A stretch of DNA of 64,000 nt, taken from the NCBI GenBank assembly GCA_025175895.1, contig CM045988.1, positions 8,709,647-8,773,646 of the forward strand, read 5' to 3'. Source of the DNA: Wurfbainia villosa. Lineage: Eukaryota; Streptophyta; Magnoliopsida; Zingiberales; Zingiberaceae. This document shows positions 36,455 to 47,233 of the stretch, piece by piece. The stretch's first letter is position 1. Each line of letters starts with the position of its first letter. The position numbers were made by a program, and so were the translations under genes. A model generated the notes under the pieces. The model was not told the DNA's origin. It was given only the letters and a program-made list of their open reading frames with translations, and searched no databases.

Positions 36455-38058
36455 TATTTTATCATCTCTTCTTTCACTAAACTCCCTCACGCCGAATTAA
36501 GCCACCGCCTCTCTCTCTCCCTCTCTCTCTCTCTCTCTCATTTTTTTTTCCTTCAGCTGACAAATAACCTCCTCCCCCCCCTCTCTCTCTCTCTCATTTT
36601 TCCTCCAGCCGCCGAATCAAAAAAAAAAAGAGGGGGGCTTTCTCCACCGAGGAAAATAAGAGAGGAAAAAAAAAAGAGAGCCTCTATAATTTCTCCACCG
36701 TGGGATAATTCATGAGGGGATTTTCAAGAGAGATCTCCTCAAGGACTTGGTAGAGAATCACGCTAAAGTAACAGAACACATAGGAGGTCTTCTCTTTACG
36801 AAATCTAACGGTATAAATTGGTGAAAAAGCATAGGAAGTAAGTACTACTCACCTACAGTATAAGTAGTTATCGTATGTCATTGATATGTTTTTATGTGCA
36901 TATTATTTCCAGTTATGCATGGTGTTTTTAGTTTCATGATTTTACCCATTATGTCATGGTTAATTCAGTATCCTGTTTAGATTCTTGATAAGAATGTAAT
37001 TTATAATCATGCATGTGGTAGATAAGTTGTAGCTTACAATTATCTAGATGATGTAGAGTAAGATATAAAAATATTTCCTTTATAAAGAAAATTTAAGATG
37101 CTCCCTATTCGAATCGGGGATTAAGAGCACAACGATCTTCAATATGCTCCCCATTTCAGTTTTGGGGGTCAAGAGCATAATGATCTTTATGGTTCTCCCC
37201 ATTTGTGGTTTAGGGGATTAAGAGCATTCTTTCAGTATGTATAAGAATATAAGTATAAAGGAAGTATTTTACTTTTGAAAGGGCATGTACCGGGCATCAG
37301 TTTTTCCCACGGGCCAAGGCCCTTAGTTCAGTTACCCTAGTAGGTGGCCACCCCGGCCTATTAGGAAAGCGTGCATTGGTACTATGCCGGGCCCATATTT
37401 AAGATGATTATTAATTTAAAGTATCAGTATAAGTATAAGTAAAAGTTTTTAAAGTTAATCATTCCAGTTCAGATACACTGTTTACAAGTTTTAAAATACT
37501 TAAAAGCATGGTTTATACAAGAGAAATGTATTCAAAGTTATGATTTCCAATTATGCTTGCATGTGTATCAATGTACCAAGGGTAAGAGAACTAGTTTCAT
37601 GATTTCATACGTTGCATGTTTTTGTGAGCATAACAAGTACTTATTAAGCGTTATTGCTTACAGTTTGCATTTCCTTATACTGCAGATAAAGGTAAAGAAA
37701 AGCTTCAATAAGGTGGCATGGCGGATGAAGTGCTTGGAGTGTGTGGCGACGGAACAGTAGAAATAAAAGATCCTAAGTGCAGATGTCTAAACCAGATTTT
37801 AAGTTTCTAATTTTTTTTTTTATATTGTTGAAGTTCAACTGAATTGGTTATTATTTAAGTGATGTCAAGGTTCTTATGATCATTTTAGTTGTTAGCATAT
37901 TGCGTTAGTATATTGCATGAATTTTGGAATGATGGTAATATGGGGTGATGTTTAAAGTATAGTGTCAGAGTAAGAAAAAAGGTAGAATTTAAGAATAAGA
38001 CAATAAAGTAGTGACATCTCCCCTAGTAGAGAGTGGAAAGACTAGGGGGGGTGTTACA
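36140..38058 (+). mobile_element. Gypsy B 5' LTR (left-truncated)
   Basis: It begins inside the LTR (TTCCTATACTTATTTAG at 36144), lacking the first bases present in the 3' LTR (TGTAACAGCC at 49518), and ends GGTGTTACA at 38058. It contains a tRNA-like Pol III box pair (36239-36293), a (TA)n run (36405-36452), pyrimidine-rich runs (36500-36600) and repeated ATTAAGAGCA motifs (37120-37220). Confidence 0.85.
36239..36293 (-). promoter_or_regulatory. tRNA-like Pol III A-box/B-box pair in the Gypsy B LTR
   Basis: On the minus strand, TGACTTAGTGGTA (36281-36293) resembles an A box. GGTTCGAGCCC (36239-36249) fits the B-box consensus GGTTCGANNCC. They are about 44 bases apart, within the tRNA range. 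The 3' LTR has the same pair (49632-49686) with one B-box change (GGTTCAAGCCC). No cloverleaf with proper acceptor and T stems could be drawn, so this is not called a tRNA gene. Confidence 0.5.
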
Positions 38059-38361
38059 AGATGGTATCAGAGTGGGTTCCGCCCTTCCATCACACACACA
38101 TCGAGCATTAGTCTTGTCGCCTCCAAGTAAGCAAGTATTTATCTACTTTATTTTACTTTATGAGTAGTAAGGAATGCTTCTTATAAGTTAAACATGCTCA
38201 CCTAGAATGTTCTCTTTGAGTTAAACATGCTTGCATATATATATATGAAGATGATAGACAGTAAGTAATAGAGCATACCTAGATATGTATGTGAAGATGA
38301 TAAAAAGTAGTGATAATAGCCTTATAGTGGTTTCACTTTATCATCTTATGAAGAGCAGGAA
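38059..38361 (+). other. Gypsy B PBS and leader
   Basis: TGGTATCAGAG at 38062-38072, three bases after the LTR end, is the primer binding site. The rest is an untranslated leader up to the Gag ATG at 38362. Confidence 0.75.
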
Positions 38362-39417
38362 ATGCCTCGAGAAAGATCCCGTGGAGGACAAGAAATGAAT
38401 GAAGAAGTATCATCACCTACTTGGATGCAGATAGTCACTCAGCTCCAACAGCAAGTGGTAGAGCAGCAGCATGTCATCAATACCTTGATGACGAATCAGT
38501 GAGAAAATCCTATTACTCAGCTAGGGACTCAGAATGTCATTCCCACTACATCTTCTGCCCCACAAGACCCACCAACAGCTCCAGTGGGAGGGGTGAGACA
38601 AGAGGCCTATCTGATTCAATGGCAAAAGTTGAAGCCAAAGAGTTTTGTCGGTGCCAATGAACCATGGGATGCTCAGGCATGGTTCAAGATAGTAGAGAGC
38701 ATAGTGGAACTGTTGGACTAGCCTGAGAATGAGAAAGTTAAGTGCGCCTCATTCTGTCTGACCGGAGATGCCAAAATGTGGTGGGAGCGAGTAAAGGCTA
38801 AGAGGGTGGTGAACCAAATGTCATGGACGAACTTTGAGACGGAGTTCTTCGAGGAGTTCTTCCATATGCGAGTCACCAATAAGCATTATGATGAGTTCAC
38901 GGAGTTCCGACAAGGGGATTTATCAGTAGATGAAGCAGTAAAGAAGTTCAATAGGTTGGCTCATCTATGCTTGGAACTGGTCAGTATTGAGAAGGAAAGA
39001 GTTAGGTTGATGCTAAAGGTGTTGAGACCGAAGATAGCTCTGAATGTGGCTGGTGGAATTAATAGACCACAGACTACTGAAGAGTTAATCAGCAGTGTGC
39101 TAATCACGGAGCATTACATGAATAGTATCAAGCACCAGAAGCTAGCCTCGATAGAAAGCAAAAGCCAGGGAAGTTCAGGAGGTCAGAAACCTCAGAGCGG
39201 TAATTCGAACTGGAAGCGAAACAACAATGGCAAGAGGAAACAATGGAATAATGCAAAGGGAGGTTCAGCCAGTAAGCAGCCTACGTATCCTACATGTTCT
39301 AAGTGTGGGAGGAAGTATCCAGGAGTTTGCCGCCAGGGCGTGAGTGGGTGTTATATATATGGTGTCAAGGGACACTTCGCCAAACAATGCCTCACCAAGA
39401 CCAATCTACCTCCGTAA
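38362..39417 (+). pseudogene. Gypsy B Gag
   Basis: ATG at 38362 (MPRERSRGGQEMNEE). A coiled-coil-like QLQQQVVEQQHVINTL is followed by the retrotransposon gag domain (VKCASFCLTGDAKMWWERV, FETEFFEEFFHMRV, EFTEFRQGDLSVDEAVKKF). The C-terminal cysteine cluster is CSKCGRKYPGVC followed by GCYIYGVKGHFAKQC, in which a zinc-knuckle Cys is replaced by Tyr. In-frame stops occur near 38500 (TGA where Trp is likely) and 38718 (TAG). Two stops, TAA TAG, end it at 39415-39420. The packaging Gag of a Ty3/gypsy element; probably inactive. Confidence 0.85.
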
Positions 39418-39419
39418 TA

Positions 39420-42146
39420 GTTTACTCAGTATGGAGGTAGACCAGCTCAGCTACATCAGATGCAGGGAGCACTGAAGGTCCTTACATCAGCCAAGGAAGA
39501 TTGGAGGCCCCATTAGTTACACCTAATGCCCGGATCTTCTCCCTCACCAAGGAAGAGGTAGCAAATGCTTATACGGTAGTCATAGGTCAGATACCTATCC
39601 TTAGTTAGCATGCTACCGTACTGTTTTATACTGGGGCAACTCATTCTTTCATATCTATGGCATTTGCTAGGAAGATAGATATAACTCTGGATACCTTAGA
39701 TATTCAGTTTTTAACGACCCTACCTTCGGGTGAAATAATGATATCTACATACTAGTTGCGTGTCGTGCCGGTCAGAATTTCAGACAGAGAGATTTATAGT
39801 GATCTGATCTTGCTGGACATGCATGACTATGATGTCATCTTTGGAATGGACTTTCTGAGCAAGTATGGTGCTTCCATTGAGTGTCGTAAGCGAAGAGTAG
39901 TATTTCAACCCGAGACCGAGGCCAAATTTGAGTTTATTGGAGAACCAAGGAAGAAGACTAAGAAGTTCTTGTCTGCCATGGAAGCTTAGAAGATGTTAGC
40001 TAGTGGATGCACTGGGTATTTAGCACATATAGTTGATACTAAGCATGAAAGAAGCCAACAGCTGGAAGAAGTCCCAATTGTATGTGACTACCTAGAAGTA
40101 TTTCCTGACGAGCTATCAGGACTAGCACCTAGAAGGGAAGTTGAGTTTGAGATTGAGCTTGTTCTTGGTACAATCTCAAAAGCACCCTATCGTATGGCTC
40201 CAGCTGAATTGAAAGAGCTTCAGGAATAATTACGGGAGTTACTAGACAAGGGATTCATCCGCCCTAGTCATTCCCCGTGGGGAGCTCTAGTGTTGTTCGT
40301 GAAAAAGAAAGATGGGTCTATGAGGATGTGCATAGACTACCGAGCCTAGAATCAAGTGACAATCAAGAACAGATATCCTCTGCCAAGTATAGAGGATTTA
40401 TTTAATCAATTGAGGGGAGCCACAATCTTCTCCAAGATTGACTTGCAGTTCGATTATCATCAAGTAAGAGTTAAAGAAGAGGATATACTGAAAACAGCTT
40501 TCCGAATGAGGTATAGACACTATGAGTTCATGGTCATGCCCTTCGGAGTAACAAATGCACCCGCTATGTTTATGGACTTGATGAATCGGGTATTTAAGGA
40601 GTTCCTTGACAAGTTTGTGGTCGTATTCATTGATGACATCCTTATCTACTCGAGAACCCAGGAGGAACATGCCGAACACTTGAAGACAGTCTTATAGACC
40701 CTTCAGCAAAGGCAGTTATATGCAAAGTTCTCCAAGTGTGAGTTTTGGCTTGATCGAATGTCATTTCTGGGACATGTTATTTCAAAAGATGGAGTTATGG
40801 TAGACCCAACAAAGATAGAAGCGGTCAGTAATTGGGGTCAACCAAAGAATGTCAATGAAGTCAGAAGTTTCCTCGGATTAGCAGGGTACTATCGAAAGTT
40901 TGTGGAAAACTTCTTAAGGATAGCGTCACCGTTGATGGTTATTACCAGAAAGAACAAGAAGTTAGAATGGACCGAAGATTGTGAAAAGAGTTTCCTTGAA
41001 TTAAATAGGAGACTCACAAGTGCTCCAGTGCTTACCCTTCCAGAAAGTAATGAGGGATTTGACCTCTATAGTGATTCATCCAAGATGGGACTCGGAGTAG
41101 TGCTTATGCAGAAGGGTAAAGTCATTGCTTATGCATCTAGACAACTCAAGGATTACGAAAAGAATTACCCCACTCATGACCTTGAGTTGGCAGTAGTGGT
41201 CTTTGCTCTGAAAGTTTGGAGACATTACTTATATGGAGTCCAATGCAAGATTTACACAGATCACCAGAGTCTGAAGTATTTCTTCACTCAGAAGGATCTG
41301 AATATTCGACAGCGCATATGGCTTGGGCTAGTAAAGGACTATGACTATGAAATCCACTAGCATTCTGGAAAGGCAAACAAAGTAGCAGACGCACTGAGTA
41401 GAAAATCATGCGCCACTTTGATGTCCCTAGCAACACTATCCCAACCACTAGAGAAAGAGATAATGAATTTTGGGGTTGAAATCATTTCTGGATAGCTCTC
41501 TGCCTTGACCATAGTACCTACACTATTCGATGATATATTAGCGAGACAGGACAAAGATCATAGCATCCAAAGGATCAAGCAAGAGATCCAAGAAGGAAAG
41601 GATGAAGGATTCCGTGTCTTTGACAGTGGAGTATTATATCTGGGTGAACGCTTATGTGTCCCCAAAGACCCAGACTTAAGAAAGAAGATCCTAAAAGAAG
41701 CTCATGGGACCCTATATTCGATGCATCCTTGATCTACCAAGATGTATCAAGATATGAAAGGGAAATTCTTGTGGCTTGGTATGAAGAGGGACTTGGCTAA
41801 GTATGTTAGCACTTGTCTAACATGTCAGAGAGTGAAAGCCGAACACCATAGACCAGGAGGAGTTCTATAGCCTATCCAGATTCTAGAATAGAAGTGGAAG
41901 GAACTAGCCATGGATTTCATAGTAGGACTGCCCAAAACAACCAATGGCTATGATTCTATTTGGGTAGTTAGCGATAGATTGACAAAGTCTGCTCACTTCA
42001 TGCCTATCAGAATATCATACTCAATGGAGCAATTAGCCCAGTTATACGTCAAGGAAGTGATTAGACTGCATGGAGTACCTAAGACCATTATCTCTGATAG
42101 AGACAGTCGCTTCACTTCACACTTCTGGGAGTGTATTCAGACAACC
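39420..42146 (+). pseudogene. Gypsy B Pol part 1: protease, reverse transcriptase, RNase H, start of integrase
   Basis: One frame throughout, broken by about eleven stop codons and no indels. Protease: VLFYTGATHSFIS near 39625-39663, with Tyr where the catalytic Asp of D-T/S-G belongs. Reverse transcriptase: MRMCIDYR, EDLFNQLRGATIFSKIDL, and catalytic VVFIDDILIYS near 40621-40653. RNase H: GFDLYSDSSKMGLGVVL and QSLKYFFTQ. Integrase: CLTCQRVKAEHH zinc-binding remnant, MDFIVGLPKT and SDRDSRFTSHFW. The frame is cut at 42146 by TR-GAG1 and resumes at 48675. Stops fall mainly where Gln or Trp is expected. Gag lies in a different frame. Confidence 0.9.
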
Positions 42147-43588
42147 TATTGGGGATATTGGAATGGCTAGAGGGGGGGGGGGGGTTAATAGCGTCAATCT
42201 CAAGTTGTCGGAAATCGATCGCGTTCGTGTCTACAATTTCGTTAGTGCAGCGGAATATAGATAATAATAATAATAACGAAATAGACAATTACACACGAAC
42301 ATGAGTATGTAACGTGGTTCGGAACCGCACGGTTCCTACTCCACGGATCGGGCTCAAACGAGCCCTAGCGATGCCAATCACACACCACTATAAAATAACT
42401 CCTTCTCGGAACAATCCGGAGGTGGAGAAACCTCGTACAATGTATACAACAGTAATACAAGATGAATACAAGCAATATAATGAAATACAAAAGCAATACA
42501 AGTAAAGAAAACACTTTACAAATGCTCTTTGAATGCTTGATCACTTGGTTGCTTGAACTTTGGAGACCTGATTTGCAATAAAGAATCGCAAAATCGCTCA
42601 AGAAACCTTAGTTTTTCCTCCATCACGAGCTCCATATAGCTTCAACTAAAAGTCGATCAATCGACCGATCGGGACCATCACCGATCGATCGCCATCGTTG
42701 TCGTGAGACAACGGCTAGATCCACGCTGGATAAGTCCAACGGAACCTTCATCAGTCGACTGATTGTGACCATCACGATCGATGGAGTCCTCACTGACCAC
42801 CGAGTCTCGACCCATTCTGCGGGTCGATTTTCGAGCACCACGACCGATCACACGATCCCGATCGCTGAGCCATCACCGACCGCCACTCGGGCAATGATCG
42901 CAGGCCATAACCCGCCAAAACCCTAGTTGATCGGTCCACCGATCGCCACATGGCACCAGCCGACACGCACACCTCAAACATGATGTTTTAACCCAAGTAT
43001 GGTTCCCCCATACTTGCTAGACCACCCTTAGCCTAGACCTAAGCCTTCTAGCCACCTCCATCAGCCTCACACCTCTCGGATCCCTCCAAGTCATCCATGA
43101 CTTGTTCATCCATCGCGCTAGCCTTCAGGTGCTTCCGTCGGCTATGTCATGCTAACAGTGTCTACACCGCCAAGGCACATTGGACTTACGCCGCCAAGAC
43201 TCCGCTTGGACTTTACGCCGCCAACCATTGGACTTATGCTGCCAAGACTCCCGCTTGGACTTTACACCGCCAATATCAAACCCCTTGGACTTCAAAAATG
43301 CCAACCCATGTTGGACTTTCCATGCCAAGACCATGCTTGGACTTTCCATGCCAAGACCTATGCTTGGACTTCCCTTGCCAACCCATGTTGGACTTCTCAA
43401 ATGCCAAGACCATGCTTGGACTTTTCATGTGCCAAGTGTCCCACTTGGACTTTCCATGACAAGTACTCACGACTTGGACTTTACCAAATGACAATTACAT
43501 TGTCATATGTTTTTGTCAAAACATTAAAACATCACTCGAGTCAAACTCGAGTCCTGGTCAATCGTGACCTGGGCCGATTGCACCAACA
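42147..43588 (-). mobile_element. TR-GAG1 3' LTR (left copy)
   Basis: A 1,442-bp LTR. It is alignable end to end with 47234-48669, but differs most at the positions where relatives carry CAGTCGACTG (42655-42970): here GATCGATCG-like or shortened strings occur. A 13-base G run near 42171 replaces the shorter run of the partner. It contains the CTTGGACTT/GCCAAG array (43176-43480). Frames of 80-150 codons in the array are spurious. Confidence 0.85.
43176..43480. repeat. Hairpin-repeat array in the TR-GAG1 3' LTR
   Basis: Same unit type as 35815-36130 (GCCAAGACCATGCTTGGAC, CCAAG/CTTGG inverted repeats), about ten units. Confidence 0.8.
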
Positions 43589-45512
43589 ATCTCCCCCTTT
43601 TTGATGTTTGACAAAAACCAAACAAAACATTGAGTTAGAACACTAACTCAAATCCCTTACCAATTATCCCAAATTGGTAAATACTCTCCAAATGTTCTCC
43701 CCCAAACAATCTCCCCCTTTTTGACTAACATCAAAAAGGTTTTCTCCAAGGAGGTCAAAGTCTCATGTCCCAATAAGATCTTACAATCTCCCCCTTGGTC
43801 CAACAATACTTAGGATGCCTACCATCTTCCTAGTGATAAGTCCAATATCACTCAAGAGAGACAATCCCATTTACTCTCCCAATTTCCAAATTGGGTCTCT
43901 CAAAAGTCCCATCAATTTCCCAATTGATGTCATATTCTCCCAATAACTTCTCCTCTTCAAGGAGAAAAACACATCCATCATCCCAAGATGGATACCTCCC
44001 CCTAAAGGCTTGCTCCCCCTTGACCATTGGACCAACAATGTCCTTGGGCAGTCCCTAAGCCAATAGGAACTCTAAACCATTAAGGTTAGAAATTCAACAT
44101 TGAACTTTCCAACACCTTAACATTGATACAAACCCTAAACAACTCTCCTAATCCATATCCAATGGATTTTTACCCTTTATAATGCTTCCCAAAGCATATC
44201 CTAGGGTTAGGAGTGATTAGGGACCTTTACTATGGCTGAACACGGGCTAACCAAACCTAGTTTTCCCGAAATCAGCCTTCGCTACGACTTGTCATTACCA
44301 CGATCACATTGCCACACATCGATCGCGCACCAGGCGGTAGGCGATCGATAATCAAATTTCCGAATTTCAGTTATCAGAATCGAGTTTTGGAAATTCATAA
44401 ATAATTATACGTTTATCAAAAAATCTTAAAAGTTCATACGTATAATACTTATGACACATACAATGGGTGAAAAATATTTTAAAATTATTTTACCCATAAA
44501 ATAGTGAATTTGATACAAAACTCAAAACCATTGAAATTTTCAATGTTTTGGCCCTATTTTGTATCAACTTCATCAATGGTGATTGCTATCAAAAGATAGA
44601 CTTCACCAAGGTTTTTCAAAATGATTTTAAAATATTTTCAAAACCTTATTTTGGATCATATTCCTTGGGCTCTATGTACATGACTTGTACACATGCTCTC
44701 CCAATGATTCACAATTGAAATTAGATGAGTTTTAGTTCATCTAGATGCAAAAACTATGCACCTTGAACTTAACTCATATCCTAGCATCTCACATGTATCT
44801 AGGGTGTATAAATACACATACATGTCAATTGGATGTGAGATGTGGGTTTTGGTTCATTTAATCTAGGGTTTCATGCATTTTTCTAAGGCAACCCTACTTG
44901 ATTCCCTTATAAATGGGACTTCAAGTCATGCCATAGTCCTTAGTTCAATTTCAACCAAATTGTTCTAAATACATGAATGATTATGGCATTAGAAATGATA
45001 TAAATAGGCATACTCCCATAATCATGATGTCATGGCATAAGATGAAATCTAAAAACACATGACATTTAAAGCCTTAATCCTAAAACATGAGCATGACATA
45101 GAGAATGATAGAACTAGGCATGATGTCATGACATGGCATATGACAATCAAAGCATGACATATAAAATATATAGGTATAGTAATACCTATATTTTAATATT
45201 TATTGTCATTTCATATAATTAATTATATTTTTCCATATTTCTATTTTTCTCCCAAGTGTGCCAAAAACCCAAAATGGCACACTAACCTCTAAACCTAAAT
45301 TGTGCCAATTTTGATCATTTTATCAAACTTCTCAAGTAATATTGGCACATCCTAAAACTTTTAGGATTATAATTCAACCCTATTTCCAAGGTATCCATAA
45401 CCTTGAAAATAACCTAAAGTGCCACCTTTGCCATGGTTGAGTTAACTACCCATCCATTTAAGGTTGGCACACCCTAACCCATCTAGCGTGAATCAATCAC
45501 ACTCTTAGGAAC
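43589..45512 (-). other. TR-GAG1 non-coding region between gag and 3' LTR
   Basis: Polypurine tract next to the LTR. A pyrimidine-rich part follows with many CTCCCCC and TCTCCC strings in plus view (43590-44050), then AT-rich sequence with repeated CATGACAT-type motifs (44940-45190). This is where pol would be in a full element, but I see no pol motif in any frame. Confidence 0.65.
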
Positions 45513-47165
45513 TCAAAACCGATTTGAGCTCCTAGGGTTAATTAGGTATTCCTTAGGGATAACCTCCCTAGATACCTTCCTAATGACCCTCCTAGGCTTA
45601 TTAGCCTTGGTCATTTGGGTCTTACCTAGGTTGACTCTAGGGGTAACTCCCCTTGCAACCTTCTTAGTGGCTACCCTAGGTTTCCTAGAAACCTTAGCCA
45701 TTAGGCACAACCTTTGGTCAACCTTAGGGATGACTTCCCTATTGACCTTGGTCTTCCTAGACCTAGTTTGTGTCCCATAATCAAATGGAACACTATGGTA
45801 AGCCACCTTAGGCTTAGGTTTTTGACCCAAACCCTTCTTGCCTTTGGTTGACTTTAGTCTTTTAGGTCCTACTTGTTGACTTTGATTATTTGACCTAAAA
45901 GTTTGACTAATTGACCCTTGCATTTGATTTTGCATAACCTTAAGGGTCTTTTCAAGTTTTTCAAGCCTTGACCTCAAGGCTTGATTTTCCTTTTCTAATA
46001 TCTCAATTTTTGATTTTTCATTTTCTCTTGAGATATTTCTATTTCTAGGCATATGTCTAGATTTCTTAGCATTAAAGCCTAGATGTTCTCCTATTTTCTT
46101 AATGCTTTCCTTAGGTAATATATTTTTAGGGACATTAGTCCCAAATTTCTTCTTATTTCCTAAGTGAACACTCTTAGCTCCTAGGCAAATATATCTATTA
46201 TTTCTAGCATGCTTTTCATGCACAATAGCAAGACTATTAAAATTATTCCTAGCATGCTCCTTATCCCTAGAAATTGAAGGTGCATTAATAAATTTTACCT
46301 TAAGGTTAGCTTTGGAAGCTCCCCCTACATGTGTAGCTCCCTCTTGGGTCTTCTTCTTCCCTCTAGGACATTGATTCCTATAATGTCCTTTTGCATTGCA
46401 TTTGAAGCATATGATGTGCTCCTTGCTCTTGATACTTGGGGAATCGGCATCCGTTGACTTTTGTTGACTTTTAGGCGTCGGAGGAGCTTTCTTGACTTTC
46501 ATTAGGCACTTACTCTTATAATGCCCAAATTTCCTACACTCAAAACACATAATGTTATTTTTATTTTGAATTGAGGTGTTTGAGTTACCGATGGTGGTGG
46601 AGACCGGAATTAGACTTTGGGCTTCTTCATCTTGACCGGATGTCGAAGCTTCTTCTTCTCGATGTTCCGGTATGAAGGTTCTCTCCTCCCCCTCAATCCT
46701 TGAGGTGGATGCTTCTTCCACTTCCTCCACCTCTTCCGACCTGGAAGTTGACTCCTCACTTTCTTGTGAGGATGATGATGGTTCCTCTTCGGTCTCCTCC
46801 TCTTCCAAGTCTTCTTGGACCGATTCGGGATTGTCGTGGAACTTGATCAACTTGTTCCACAACTCCTTGGCATCCCTATAGCTTTCTAATCTGGACAAAA
46901 TATCGTTAGGTATCAAATCAATCAACATTTTTGTTACCTTAATGGTTGTCTTGAATTTTTCCCGTTGCTCCTCGGTCCATCTCTTCATCTTGAGGATTTC
47001 GTCGTTTTCTCTTCTCGGAGCATCAAAACCTATAGTCACGGCAAACCAATTTTCTATATTCGTCATTAGAAAATATTCCATCCTACCTTTCCAATACGCA
47101 AAATGTTCGCGGTTGAAGGAAGGTGGGATGTTGACGTCGTCACCCAATCTTTCCTCAAATTCCAT
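45513..47165 (-). CDS. TR-GAG1 Gag protein (intact reading frame)
   Basis: A 550-residue frame without stops. I start it at ATG 47165 (MEFEERLGDDVNIPP), just inside the PBS; the upstream open codons lie in the PBS and LTR. Residues 1-110 form a copia-type N-terminal Gag domain (FNREHFAYWKGRMEYFL, AKELWNKLIKFHD). An acidic Glu/Ser-rich stretch (115-190) is followed by two CCHC zinc knuckles (C207-C210-H215-C220 and C253-C256-H261-C266), a coiled coil (about 382-416) and a very basic C-terminus. The middle Gag domain seen in TR-GAG2 (about residues 105-205 there) is absent. Gag forms the virus-like particle and binds the RNA; without its own pol the element would need enzymes from another Sirevirus. 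Confidence 0.85.
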   Translation of the reverse strand: MEFEERLGDDVNIPPSFNREHFAYWKGRMEYFLMTNIENWFAVTIGFDAPRRENDEILKMKRWTEEQREKFKTTIKVTKMLIDLIPNDILSRLESYRDAKELWNKLIKFHDNPESVQEDLEEEETEEEPSSSSQESEESTSRSEEVEEVEEASTSRIEGEERTFIPEHREEEASTSGQDEEAQSLIPVSTTIGNSNTSIQNKNNIMCFECRKFGHYKSKCLMKVKKAPPTPKSQQKSTDADSPSIKSKEHIICFKCNAKGHYRNQCPRGKKKTQEGATHVGGASKANLKVKFINAPSISRDKEHARNNFNSLAIVHEKHARNNRYICLGAKSVHLGNKKKFGTNVPKNILPKESIKKIGEHLGFNAKKSRHMPRNRNISRENEKSKIEILEKENQALRSRLEKLEKTLKVMQNQMQGSISQTFRSNNQSQQVGPKRLKSTKGKKGLGQKPKPKVAYHSVPFDYGTQTRSRKTKVNREVIPKVDQRLCLMAKVSRKPRVATKKVARGVTPRVNLGKTQMTKANKPRRVIRKVSREVIPKEYLINPRSSNRF

Positions 47166-47219
47166 ATTCTTCCCTCTAGCTTCTTGACTCCGGGTTGTTA
47201 ATTCGTAGAAGAGCCCCGG

Positions 47220-47231
47220 GCTCTGATACCA
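47220..47231 (-). other. TR-GAG1 primer binding site
   Basis: TGGTATCAGAGC on the minus strand, two bases inside the 5' LTR end. Confidence 0.85.
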
Positions 47232-47233
47232 CT

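Noticed and set aside
43097..43604. Overlapping open frames rich in Trp, Leu and Lys (also 35784-36171 and 48189-48648)
   Set aside because: They come from the CCAAG/CTTGG repeat arrays of LTRs; several frames on both strands stay open for the same reason.
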